Assembly: GCA_018055905.1 (NCBI GenBank)
Contig: JAGPGT010000003.1
Span: 1 to 38,061 of the forward strand
DNA: 38,061 bases
Reading direction: 5' to 3'
DNA from: Phycisphaerae bacterium
GTDB lineage: Bacteria > Planctomycetota > Phycisphaerae > Sedimentisphaerales > Anaerobacaceae
The notes beneath the pieces were generated by a model, which was given only the letters and a program-made list of their open reading frames with translations, ran no database searches and had not been told where the DNA came from. Shown here one piece after another: positions 30,379 through 38,061 of the stretch. Every line of letters begins with the position of its first letter. Within the stretch, counting starts at the first letter, position 1. The position numbers and the translations under genes were made by a program.

Positions 30379-31026
30379 TCATTTGACGGACTTGTCGCGG
30401 ATCTTGCTTTCGGTGCCGGCGATGAGTCGCTTGACGTTCTCGCGGTGGCGAACGATGACCATGGTCGGGATGGCAACCGCTGCGATCAGGAGCGGCCAGA
30501 GCGACGAAGCGGTCCAGGCCGGGACGATCACGATGCCGGCTAGCAGAGCAACAGGGAAAGCGACCGCTCCGCAGATCGAGGCCAAAGAGACGTACCGCCA
30601 GATCAGCACGACCGCCACCCATACGAGCAGGGCGACCAGGCCGGGGATCGTGAAGTAGGGCCACAGGCCCAGGGCCACCCCGAAGCTCGTGGCGACACCT
30701 TTGCCGCCTTTGAAGCCCAGCGTCACGGGGTAGACGTGCCCGAGGATGGCGGCAATGCCCACCGTCAACCACAGGGCCAGCGGAGCGGGACCGTCCGGCC
30801 TGCCTGTGACCGCCGGCAGCGCGACCATCGGGATGAACCCCTTGAACACGTCGAGGGCAAAGCAGATGTAGCCCCACTTGCGGCCGAGGGCCCGGGCAAG
30901 GTTCGTCGCGCCGATGTTGCCGGAACCGATGGTGCGCAGATCCTTGTCGTGAGCCCGCGCGATGAGAAAGGCGAACGGGATCGAGCCCAGCAGATACGCA
31001 ACCGCGATGAAAACCACGTAGGTCAC
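30379..31026 (-). CDS. plsY: Glycerol-3-phosphate acyltransferase PlsY
   Basis: 215 residues with about five hydrophobic helices. The three conserved PlsY loops are visible: GSIPFAFLIAR with IGSGNIGATNLAR (about 34-46), LGHVYPVTLGFKGGKGVATS, and RHRENVKRL near the end. PlsY transfers an acyl group from acyl-phosphate to glycerol-3-phosphate at the inner membrane, the first step of phospholipid synthesis. Its start overlaps the glycosyltransferase stop by 4 bases, making it the last gene of the LPS core operon. Confidence 0.95.
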   Translation of the reverse strand: MTYVVFIAVAYLLGSIPFAFLIARAHDKDLRTIGSGNIGATNLARALGRKWGYICFALDVFKGFIPMVALPAVTGRPDGPAPLALWLTVGIAAILGHVYPVTLGFKGGKGVATSFGVALGLWPYFTIPGLVALLVWVAVVLIWRYVSLASICGAVAFPVALLAGIVIVPAWTASSLWPLLIAAVAIPTMVIVRHRENVKRLIAGTESKIRDKSVK

Positions 31027-32183
31027 AGGCGTTTTTTCCTTTCCTGGATTCTCTCATACACGTCGAGCAGTTCATTGGCAACCCTGCCGATGGAAATTTT
31101 CTCGACCAACCTGTCTTGGGCGATGGCGTGGACGGCTCGGCATAGATTCTCGCGGACTGTGAAATAACCAATGGCTTTCGCCAGCGCCCCGATATTGTCG
31201 GGCGATTCGACGACGATCCCGTGACGACCGTCGGTGAAATGGTCGGTTGCGCCGTTGAAGCGGGTTGTGACGACAGGTTTGCCCGCCGCGAGGGTTTCGA
31301 GAATGAACCGGCTCGACGGATCATAGAAGGTCGGCAGGATGCCTACGTCCGCTGCCGCGATGGCGTTCTGGACCTGATTCAGCGGGCCGAGAAAAACGAC
31401 GCGGTCTGCCACGCCGAGCCGTCGGGCCAGTCGTCGCGGCCCCTCGATTCTCCCCTCGCCGACAACGGCCAGACGAGCGGAGTTTTCGGTCTTCGCCAGA
31501 GCCTGGAGGAGCCGGTCCAAGCCTTTGAGGCGAAAGTTATGAGCGGCAAACAGCAATACGACGCAATCGTTTTGCGATGCGCCGACGATTTGTGACCGAA
31601 GCGTCTTGGCTTCGATCGGATCGACCTTTCGGTTTGTCGCGACGCCGTTGAGAGTCACAATGATGCGCTCGGGACGGGTTCCGTAATGCCGATGGAGTTG
31701 CTCGACGACATACTGCGACAGGGCGGCGACCCTCGGCCCCTCCGCCCCCCGGCAGAGCCGACGCTCCGCTCGCAGCAGTTCCATCCGGCGGAGGTTGACG
31801 CACGCGGTCAACCGTTTGAAGAGCCGGACGGCCGGGTTTGCATAGCTGGCGGCGTTCCGCCGGAGGGACTCGGCATAGGTTCCGCCTCGCGGCTGATACA
31901 GATCTGCGAAGTCAAAGGGCAGAACGCTGTGGACAATATCGTAGTGGTTCTGTGCGAGATGTCTCTGGATCGCGGCCCCAAACGTCGCGAGGGATACTCG
32001 TTTGCCCGGGAGGTTCTGACAAAGGATGTGGGTGTTCGCGACGCAGGCGGCGCCTTTGGCGGCCAGGAGATGGACTTCCAGACCCAGGACCGACAGGGCG
32101 TCCGCGACCTCGGAGATGGACCGCTCGGCCCCGCCGAGAGCGACGTCGGTCCGCTCGATGATGATCGCGACCTTGCGAATCAT
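31023..32183 (-). CDS. Glycosyltransferase family 4, LPS core type
   Basis: 386 residues, GT-B fold. The N-terminal domain begins VAIIIERTDVALGGAERSIS with the G-G-x-E-R loop. The linker contains IIVTLNGVATNRKVDP, and the C-terminal nucleotide domain has LLFAAHNFRLKGLDRLLQAL. ADVGILPTFYDPSSRFILE holds the E-x7-E-type donor-binding Glu. It resembles WaaG-like core glycosyltransferases (donor UDP-glucose or similar). It overlaps plsY and the kinase-like gene by 4 bases each, so it is translationally coupled within the operon. Donor and acceptor are inferred. Confidence 0.88.
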   Translation of the reverse strand: MIRKVAIIIERTDVALGGAERSISEVADALSVLGLEVHLLAAKGAACVANTHILCQNLPGKRVSLATFGAAIQRHLAQNHYDIVHSVLPFDFADLYQPRGGTYAESLRRNAASYANPAVRLFKRLTACVNLRRMELLRAERRLCRGAEGPRVAALSQYVVEQLHRHYGTRPERIIVTLNGVATNRKVDPIEAKTLRSQIVGASQNDCVVLLFAAHNFRLKGLDRLLQALAKTENSARLAVVGEGRIEGPRRLARRLGVADRVVFLGPLNQVQNAIAAADVGILPTFYDPSSRFILETLAAGKPVVTTRFNGATDHFTDGRHGIVVESPDNIGALAKAIGYFTVRENLCRAVHAIAQDRLVEKISIGRVANELLDVYERIQERKKRL

Positions 32184-33091
32184 TCAGCGTCCGTCCTCCT
32201 GGTGCGTGAGAGAAAGGGCGGTACAGCCCCATGTTTGACGTTGTGACGCGACATACGCAGGGTCTTTCGCAGGATCGAGCGAATCAAGGCCTTGTCCGCC
32301 GACGAAAGCCTCGCGTGACCGGTGTAAGCCCGATAGAAGCGTAGGCGATCGGTTCGCGAGAAATGCTTCGCAGGCGAGGAATAGTGGAGTTGAGCGAGGT
32401 CTTTGACCTGGAATCGTCTTTGCCTGAGCGGGCGCGATGCCCTGGCCAGGTCGATCAGATACAACTGCCCCTCGTCGGAGCAGAAAATGTGGGACAGATA
32501 CAGATCCCGATGCCGCCGGCCGGTCGCGTGAAACCGCCGAATGAAATCCGCGAGCTGGCGGATGAAATCCCGACGAGCCCCCACAGATGCATGCGTTGCC
32601 CCCGGGGCGAAGCAGGCCGGCAGTCTGAGCTCCAGCGACTGCGAGTGGTGGATCTCTTCGGTCATCAGGAAGCTCTTACGCTCGAAGAGGTGTCCCCATT
32701 GCTGGCCCCAGGCGACGATGCGAGGCACGCCCACCCCGGCGGCCGTGAGGTCCTCGATGGCCTCTCGTTCGGCGGACGCAAAGGACTTGCGCCCCCCGTG
32801 GCAGAGCCAATTACGGATTTGCCGGAGGATCGGTGGTCGGTCGTAGCGTTTCAAGAAGATCTTCACCGGCGTCTGCGAACCCGTGGGTGTCGCGGCGAAC
32901 TGCACGCGTCGCCGGAACCGGCCGAGGTTGAGCTTGACGAGGTCGCGCCCCGACTCAAACGCGAAGACCGCCTCGAGCGAAGTCAATCCGAGTTGGGCGA
33001 ACGCCTCTGCGAACGGTTCGGCCACGAAAAACACCGTCGCATCACGCGAGGAATTGGGTAAATCTTCGGGATATGCACAGGTCCCCGTCAT
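32180..33091 (-). CDS. LPS core kinase, WaaP/KdkA-like
   Basis: 303 residues, protein-kinase-like fold. VKIFLKRYDRPP (about 76-87) holds the ATP-binding Lys, REAIEDLTAAGVGVPRIVAW the conserved Glu helix, and SFLMTEEI the hinge. GRRHRDLYLSHIFCSDEG (catalytic H-R-D-L-Y-x-x-H) and LYLIDLARA (metal-binding Asp) complete the core. WaaP phosphorylates heptose of the LPS inner core, and KdkA phosphorylates Kdo. Its place between a radical SAM gene and a glycosyltransferase of the operon, with 4-base overlaps on both sides, fits an inner-core kinase. Which sugar it phosphorylates is unknown. Confidence 0.85.
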   Translation of the reverse strand: MTGTCAYPEDLPNSSRDATVFFVAEPFAEAFAQLGLTSLEAVFAFESGRDLVKLNLGRFRRRVQFAATPTGSQTPVKIFLKRYDRPPILRQIRNWLCHGGRKSFASAEREAIEDLTAAGVGVPRIVAWGQQWGHLFERKSFLMTEEIHHSQSLELRLPACFAPGATHASVGARRDFIRQLADFIRRFHATGRRHRDLYLSHIFCSDEGQLYLIDLARASRPLRQRRFQVKDLAQLHYSSPAKHFSRTDRLRFYRAYTGHARLSSADKALIRSILRKTLRMSRHNVKHGAVPPFLSRTRRTDAE

Positions 33092-34605
33092 CGTTCATTC
33101 AGGAAGTAATCGGAAATTACGCCCATGAATCGATTGTACTTGATCGCGTAGTGCGACAGGCCCTGTTCACAGAACCGCTTGGAGTACTCCGCGTCCTGCT
33201 GGCGAAGCGTAGGGGTCACCTGTTCCCAGGCGGTCTCGTCCATTCCCAGGATCTCCTGGACCTTGCTTCGATAGAAGTCCGCCACCGGGAGGGCCGAGTA
33301 TGCGTTGACGAACCAAGGCATGATTCGCCCGATCTTTTTGAGCAGGAAGCTGTGCTCGGGGGCGAATTCCAGGCACGAATCGTCGGTGAAGTTCTTGAGC
33401 CGCTCCATCTTCTCTTCATTGATGAACCCGCCCTCGATGCTGATCTCGTGGGCCCGCGTGCCGGGGAAGGGGAAGAAATAGGTCCAGCGGAACCGGCCCG
33501 GCCGGGCCTGGCCCAGCAGGCGGACCGTGTCGAGCACGTCCTCGCGACCCTCGTGTGGAAAGCCGATGATGATGAAGACCGAGCTGTGCATCCCATGACG
33601 CTCGACTGCGGCGATCGCTTCGACGATGGCCTCGTTGGTCATATGGCGGTTCAGGATTGTCTTGCGGATCTTGGGGCTGCCCGATTCGACGCCGAACTTC
33701 ACGATTTTGCAGTTGGCCTGCGCCAGGCAGGTCGCCAACTCGTCGTCGAAGAAGCCCACGTGTGCGTTGACCACAAACGGCAAGTCTGTGATCTTGCGGT
33801 ATTCCTTGCAGAAATCTTTGACATACGGCTTGTCGAACGTGAACAGGTCGTCGTCGAAGATAAACGTGCGAATGTTGCGGTAGTGGGAGAGCAGATACCG
33901 GATCTCGTCGATCATCTGGCCGATGTCGAAACGACGGATGTAGCCCAGGTCTTTGAAACTGCACTTGAGGTCCTTGCGGTACGACTCGACCATCACGTGA
34001 TTGAAGCAGTAGGTGCACGAGAAAGGACATCCGCGGGACGCCATCAGGCCGACCCAGCCCTGCTTGGCGTCGATCAGACGCTGGAAGTCCATGCACGCGT
34101 AGTCTTTCAGCGGCAGCTTCGTCAGCTCGGGCAACGGGCCGACGGGATTGATTCTCACCCGTCCGTCTCGAACGCAGGCGAGATTCGGGACATCCTCGAC
34201 GCTTTCGCCCCGCGCGAGCCGGTTGACGAATTCGAGGAACGCCTCCTCGCACTCGCCGCGAAAGACATAGTCGAACAGGCCGGTGGCGAGGATCGGTTCG
34301 GTGTTCGAGAGAGTGTGGACACCGCCGATCACGAAGGGGATGGAGAACTTCTGCCGGGCCCACGTTGCGAGCATTTCCGTGTATGGCCATTGGTTCGTGA
34401 CCACCGAGAACGCCAGGATGTCGGGTTTCTCCTCGGCGATCCGCTCGACGAACTGCTGCTCGCTCGGCAGGGGTTCCAATTCCTCGCAGAGCTGCCAGAA
34501 TCGGACCTCGTGCCCGGCGCGTTTGAGAATCGCAGCGATGTGGGCGACGCCGTAGTTGAAGCCCACCTGCGAGTCGGTCGAAGGGTATATGAAGAGAATT
34601 CTCAT
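33088..34605 (-). CDS. B12-binding domain radical SAM enzyme
   Basis: 505 residues from ATG 34605 with GAGG upstream; longer frames to 34842 overlap the GT9 gene. Residues 1-140 are a cobalamin-binding Rossmann domain (MRILFIYPSTDSQ, FSVVTNQWPYTEML, GGVHTLSN). The radical SAM core has C193-x3-C197-x2-C200 (SRGCPFSCTYC) for the 4Fe-4S cluster, then FIFDDDLFTF and KFGVESGSPKIRK. The C-terminal part (about 380-505) contains FFPFPGTRAHEI and is typical of the B4 class (BchE-like/Elp3-like methylases and cyclases). Such enzymes methylate or rearrange unactivated carbons. It overlaps the kinase gene by 4 bases in an LPS operon, so a modified core sugar or lipid is a likely product. Confidence 0.85.
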   Translation of the reverse strand: MRILFIYPSTDSQVGFNYGVAHIAAILKRAGHEVRFWQLCEELEPLPSEQQFVERIAEEKPDILAFSVVTNQWPYTEMLATWARQKFSIPFVIGGVHTLSNTEPILATGLFDYVFRGECEEAFLEFVNRLARGESVEDVPNLACVRDGRVRINPVGPLPELTKLPLKDYACMDFQRLIDAKQGWVGLMASRGCPFSCTYCFNHVMVESYRKDLKCSFKDLGYIRRFDIGQMIDEIRYLLSHYRNIRTFIFDDDLFTFDKPYVKDFCKEYRKITDLPFVVNAHVGFFDDELATCLAQANCKIVKFGVESGSPKIRKTILNRHMTNEAIVEAIAAVERHGMHSSVFIIIGFPHEGREDVLDTVRLLGQARPGRFRWTYFFPFPGTRAHEISIEGGFINEEKMERLKNFTDDSCLEFAPEHSFLLKKIGRIMPWFVNAYSALPVADFYRSKVQEILGMDETAWEQVTPTLRQQDAEYSKRFCEQGLSHYAIKYNRFMGVISDYFLNER

Positions 34606-34634
34606 CCCTACCTCGGGGCAAGGGCGCCCGGCTC

Positions 34635-36209
34635 CTATGGCTTGCTGATTCCCTGGCTCGAAGTGTTGGTTGCGGGTCGGGATGCGCGGATCTCCTGGAC
34701 CATCGGTTTGGGCGGTTCCGGCGTCCGCTGCGCACGCTCCTGCATGATTCTGGCGACCAGCTCGTTGACGTCGATGTGCTGCGAATCGGTCAGCGTATTG
34801 ACGTGCACGATCCGGCAGTCCGTGTCGCCGCAGGCACTCCATCGACGAATGAAGTTCTTGTTGTTACTTCCGGCAAAGATCGTCAACGTGGGCGTGCGGA
34901 CCGCCGCCGCGATGTGCTGGCAGGCGGAATCATACCCGAGGTATTCGTCGCTGTGGGCGATCAGGGAGGCCATTTCGCCGATGCCGCACTCGATCGCGAC
35001 GACCCCGTGCGACAACGAAGGGGCCGCTGCGGCCATCGAAGTCTGCACCCCGGGCACGCCTTGCTCGCGGAGGTCCGCCATGAGCAGGCCGCAGCGTTCT
35101 TCTTCATCGGCTCCGAACCCGCGGTCCAGCACGACGACCGTGCTGGGGACGCCAACGAGGGCCCGCAGGAGACGTTTCTCGAACTCCAGCCCGACGCGCT
35201 TTCGCGGGTTCTGCCCGACGCCCAGGTTCATCGCAACGACGCGCCGTGCTCCCGCGGCTCGCAGGGCGTCGATCTTTGCCTTGCCCGAACTCATGGTCGC
35301 CAAGGGAATCCAAACTGTGGGATAGGCAAAATCGGGAGTTCCGAAGACCGTGTTGATCCATTCGTTCGTCCACTCGGCCATGCAATGGCCCTGGGCGGTC
35401 AAAACGTGGTCTCGCGTGTTGAAGAACAGGTAGTTGTCGGCATGCATCACCGGCAGCACGCCGAGCTGAGTGATACGCGAATCCGGATCGATAAGCAGCA
35501 CGTCCTGCTCGCCATCGGCCAGTTCCTGCTGAAGAATATCCAGGGTTGCGTGCCAACTGGCGAACCGTTCGAAGAGACCGCCGCGGCGCGCGTAGCTCAG
35601 CTCGCGAATGCGAATATCGGGATTGCCGCCGAACAGCTCCTCGAGTTTGCGGTTGCCGACGAGAACCATATCGGTTTCCGGGAACAATCGTCGAAGACGT
35701 TGGATCATGACGCTCAGGATCGCCACGTCGGCCCCGATGGTCACACGGGAAAGCAGGACGATCCGGCGGGGGGGCTTGGCCGGGTCGCGATGATACTGGC
35801 GGGTGTGCGTGGCCACGGCGCGTCGCAAAAGCTCCTCCGGCGACACGACGCCGAAATCCGTGAGCCTGGCGTCGAGGTTCTTGCCCGCTGGGACCGATCG
35901 ACAGAAGGAAATCACCTGGCACATGACCCGGCTGTACACCTCGACCGGCAGATCCTCGAAGTCGTCGCAGAGTTTCTCGACGATGATTTCAAACAAGGCC
36001 GCGGAGGCGATGTTGGACAAATCGGCCTTGGTGTGGAACGTCGCCATCTGACAGAGCAGGTCGATGTATTCCGCCACGTACCGTCCGCTCTGAAAATACT
36101 TGTCGATGAACGAAAAGGCGATCTGTCGGGCGAGCAGATGCAGTTCGCCCGGGTCGGTCTTTCCGTCTCGGAGTCTATGCCATCGTTTTCGGTAGATCGA
36201 AGGGTCCAT
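34635..36209 (-). CDS. Glycosyltransferase family 9 with N-terminal helical extension
   Basis: 524 residues. The C-terminal two thirds resemble heptosyltransferases: RRIVLLSRVTIGADVAILSV (about 147-166), VAMNLGVGQNPRKRVGLEFE for the second domain, and SDEYLGYDSACQHIAAAVRT with LTIFAG, the GT9 nucleotide-binding block in which the usual N-D-(T/S)-G is G-Y-D-S. Residues 1-140 are a helical domain rich in Ile, Leu and Cys not found in WaaC or WaaF, and the tail (495-524) is Pro/Ser-rich. It starts one base after waaF ends. The changed block suggests a different donor or a decayed site. Confidence 0.75.
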   Translation of the reverse strand: MDPSIYRKRWHRLRDGKTDPGELHLLARQIAFSFIDKYFQSGRYVAEYIDLLCQMATFHTKADLSNIASAALFEIIVEKLCDDFEDLPVEVYSRVMCQVISFCRSVPAGKNLDARLTDFGVVSPEELLRRAVATHTRQYHRDPAKPPRRIVLLSRVTIGADVAILSVMIQRLRRLFPETDMVLVGNRKLEELFGGNPDIRIRELSYARRGGLFERFASWHATLDILQQELADGEQDVLLIDPDSRITQLGVLPVMHADNYLFFNTRDHVLTAQGHCMAEWTNEWINTVFGTPDFAYPTVWIPLATMSSGKAKIDALRAAGARRVVAMNLGVGQNPRKRVGLEFEKRLLRALVGVPSTVVVLDRGFGADEEERCGLLMADLREQGVPGVQTSMAAAAPSLSHGVVAIECGIGEMASLIAHSDEYLGYDSACQHIAAAVRTPTLTIFAGSNNKNFIRRWSACGDTDCRIVHVNTLTDSQHIDVNELVARIMQERAQRTPEPPKPMVQEIRASRPATNTSSQGISKP

Positions 36210-36210
36210 A

Positions 36211-37248
36211 CTATCCAGGTGTCGTTACCAGCCGTTGGGCGGCCGCCAGGACCTCCGTCGGCCGGATCTGTCTCATGCACTCATGCTGCCCAGGGCAGAT
36301 TCTCTTATGACAGGGCGAACAATCCAGCTCTTTGCGCACCACCGCCGTATGTTCCAGGTTCGCCGCCGTGTACCGCGGATCGGTCGAACCGATGATCACC
36401 ACGGTCGGAACGTCGAAGGCCACCGCGTAATGGCGGGGACCCGTGTCGTTTGTGATGAACAGATTACACCGCTTCACCAGCGGTTTGAGCATTTCCAGAT
36501 CGACCCGCGAGTCGATCATCTCGACCTGCGCCCGGCCCAGGATATCCTCTATGATACCCTCTTCGCCCGGTCCTGAGAAGAGAATGATCTTGGCTTTGAA
36601 TGCCTTTCGGCACAACCGGGCCAGTTCCGCAAAATACTCCGGCGGCCAGCATTTGGAAGAGCCGAAGCTGGCGCCGGGATTGAGACCGATAAGAAAGTCG
36701 CTGTCGATGACGCCGTAGCGGGCCAGCAGTGAGTCCGCGCGTTTCTGCAAGTCTTGGCCGACGAAGAGGGCAGGCCTGGGCCGCTCGGGAATATCCAAGC
36801 CCAGCCACCGGCAAATTTCCAGATAGTACTGGCCCATAGGGATCGGGACCGTCGTTCCATTGTGAGAAGCGGACGGACCGCCGGCCAGAAGGAGGTTTCG
36901 CCACTGGCGACGGTAACCGTACAGCCTCCGAATGCCGCTCAGACGCAGGGTCAGCGCCGAACGGATCGAGTTGGTCAGCACGATGGCGGCGTCGGGCGAC
37001 AAGGCACGAAGCTGCGCCCGCATTCGTCGAAAACCGGCCCACGTCTTGTCGTCGGCGTCCACCACGTCGTCAAACCAGGGCGCGTCCCGCACGATGCCCT
37101 TGGCGCTTTTTTTCATTACGCCGACGATTCTGGCCTTCGGCAGGTTTCTCCGCAAACACTCGAAGACCGGGGTCGCCATCACCACGTCGCCGACCCAGTT
37201 GGGGCAGCGAATCGCCAAAGTCTGAACGTTCGCAAGCTTCGAAGTCAT
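36211..37248 (-). CDS. waaF: LPS heptosyltransferase II
   Basis: 345 residues, normal for WaaF. The start LAIRCPNWVGDVVMATP carries the R-x-P-N-W-(V/I)-G-D motif. The middle has GLNPGASFGSSKCWPPEYFA. The donor site is ITNDTGPRHYAVAFDVPTVV, with IIGSTDP following, and the C-terminal Cys-rich CSPCHKRICPGQHECM is typical. It transfers L-glycero-D-manno-heptose from ADP-heptose to the first heptose of the LPS core. It sits 3 bases after the GmhB-like gene, which helps make the donor. The presence of both argues for a heptose-containing core in this organism. Confidence 0.95.
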   Translation of the reverse strand: MTSKLANVQTLAIRCPNWVGDVVMATPVFECLRRNLPKARIVGVMKKSAKGIVRDAPWFDDVVDADDKTWAGFRRMRAQLRALSPDAAIVLTNSIRSALTLRLSGIRRLYGYRRQWRNLLLAGGPSASHNGTTVPIPMGQYYLEICRWLGLDIPERPRPALFVGQDLQKRADSLLARYGVIDSDFLIGLNPGASFGSSKCWPPEYFAELARLCRKAFKAKIILFSGPGEEGIIEDILGRAQVEMIDSRVDLEMLKPLVKRCNLFITNDTGPRHYAVAFDVPTVVIIGSTDPRYTAANLEHTAVVRKELDCSPCHKRICPGQHECMRQIRPTEVLAAAQRLVTTPG

Positions 37249-37251
37249 CGT

Positions 37252-38061
37252 CTAGCGGCGCCCGTGCATGACGTAAAAGGTCAGGGCCATCATCTGCAAC
37301 ACCGCGCCGAAACCCAAAGAGACCAGAACATTGTCGTTCTGGCGGCTCGTGCCCATGAGGAACCACACCGCCATCAGCAGACAGAAGAGAACGAACACCT
37401 GGAGAATGCCCGCGATCAGCCGCAACAGGGAGAATTCGGCGGTGAACATCTCGTCTTTTCGCAGGCCTCGCAGTTGTTCGAGGATGCTCGCCAGGAGTTG
37501 TTCGGTCTTGGCGCCGGCCGCGGAAAAGGTTTGCCCCTGCGACTGCTGTTTCTCCGCTTCCTGCGCCGCGTATTCCTCCACCATCGAGAGAATCGCCGCG
37601 GACTTGGCGGACAACGTTTCCTCGTGATTTGTCGGTGACGCCGGCATGGGGCGGTTCTCCTGAACAGAACGATGGTATTTCTTTATGATGTTGACGGCTT
37701 CTCTCATGTTCACGGCCACATGGTCCGGCCTGCTCTTCTCCGGGTAGCCGTATTCCGATCGCGCCGTGCTGACCAGAATCGTCCTGCATCCCGCGCTGCG
37801 TCCGGCTTCCATGTCCCGTTCGGCGTCGCCGATCATCCAGGACCTGGCCAAGTCGATGTCCATCTCGCGGGCGGCGGCCAGGAGCATGCCGGGCTTGGGC
37901 TTGCGCCAATCGCTGTCCTTTCGGTACTGTTCGACGACACCGTCCGGATGATAGGGACAGTAGTAGATCTTGTCGAGCGTCGCCCCTTGGGCGGCCAGGA
38001 GCTCGCCGAGGCGATGGTGGATCTTCTCCAACATTTCCTCGGTCACGATGCCCCGGGCGAC
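37252..38061 (-). CDS. gmhB: GmhB-like heptose-bisphosphate phosphatase fused to a membrane domain (5' end beyond window)
   Basis: The frame is open through the window edge (VARGIVTEEMLEKIHHRLGE), so the first motif DxD lies outside. Visible HAD features are RKPKPGMLLAAA (motif III Lys) and SWMIGDAERDMEAG (motif IV Asp). The zinc loop keeps CPYHPDG, but the usual second C-x-C reads DSDWRKP, so two of four ligands are missing. After the phosphatase domain a Gln/Glu-rich linker (SMVEEYAAQEAEKQQSQG) leads to two transmembrane helices (LLRLIAGILQVFVLFCLLMA and VLVSLGFGAVLQMMALTFYV). GmhB removes the 7-phosphate of heptose-1,7-bisphosphate on the way to ADP-heptose. The membrane tail is unusual. 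Confidence 0.85.
   Translation of the reverse strand, partial: VARGIVTEEMLEKIHHRLGELLAAQGATLDKIYYCPYHPDGVVEQYRKDSDWRKPKPGMLLAAAREMDIDLARSWMIGDAERDMEAGRSAGCRTILVSTARSEYGYPEKSRPDHVAVNMREAVNIIKKYHRSVQENRPMPASPTNHEETLSAKSAAILSMVEEYAAQEAEKQQSQGQTFSAAGAKTEQLLASILEQLRGLRKDEMFTAEFSLLRLIAGILQVFVLFCLLMAVWFLMGTSRQNDNVLVSLGFGAVLQMMALTFYVMHGRR

Overview
The window is GC-rich and gene-dense, and reads as a chromosomal contig of a Planctomycetota bacterium, most likely Phycisphaerae/Sedimentisphaerales-like. The placement is inferred from gene content, since no rRNA lies in the window. The markers are a prepilin-like protein with the H-X9-DG signature, a dockerin-ended exported protein, a PEP-CTERM-type surface protein, an FG-GAP/VCBS exported protein, GLUG-type tails, and a Gram-negative lipopolysaccharide (LPS) core cluster.

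Layout. 1-8.1 kb (all minus): an exported VCBS protein (cut by the window edge), a truncated BlaI-type repressor, a CvpA-like membrane protein and a membrane-anchored GspE/PilB-type ATPase; then a two-helix membrane protein, an H-X9-DG pseudopilin with its own promoter and terminator, and surE-ACT-PFL (UPF0210). 8.1-12.1 kb: a scarred region with a truncated gene start, a 15-bp perfect inverted repeat, a DUF4258/YgiT-zinc-finger toxin-antitoxin pair, and pieces of a chagasin-type (I42) protease inhibitor and of GLUG-protein tails on both sides of a dockerin protein, followed by nnrE. 12.1-19.2 kb: a coiled-coil membrane protein with a BRCT-like domain (minus), then plus-strand UbiA-family prenyltransferase, rRNA pseudouridine synthase, a chorismatase/RidA-like enzyme and an SGNH hydrolase carrying TPRs. 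19.2-23.5 kb: a phage-replication-type winged-helix remnant, a PEP-CTERM protein, and a minus-strand carbamoyltransferase-SxtJ-DUF5989 set. 23.7-28.6 kb (plus): rpmB, gatC, an exported esterase, gatA, gatB and a cupin. 28.9-30.2 kb (minus): an exported protein made of four copies of one beta-rich domain. 30.4-38 kb (minus): a tightly coupled operon gmhB-waaF-GT9-B12 radical SAM-WaaP-like kinase-GT4-plsY.

How the genes work together. The last operon is a heptose/inner-core LPS assembly line ending in a phospholipid acyltransferase; an uncharacterised cobalamin-type radical SAM enzyme sits in the middle of it with 4-base overlaps. The gat genes make the amidotransferase that corrects misacylated Glu-tRNA(Gln)/Asp-tRNA(Asn). 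The carbamoyltransferase/SxtJ/DUF5989 set, perhaps with the nearby SGNH-TPR protein, looks like an export or surface modification unit of unknown substrate.

The least ordinary features are the rearranged chagasin/GLUG debris, several short degenerate arrays that all have a 7-base period but different heptamers and sit at gene junctions, the B12 radical SAM enzyme in the LPS operon, and the GmhB phosphatase fused to a membrane domain with two of its usual zinc ligands missing. No CRISPR array, tRNA or rRNA was seen. Promoters and terminators were read by eye from consensus and are predictions.
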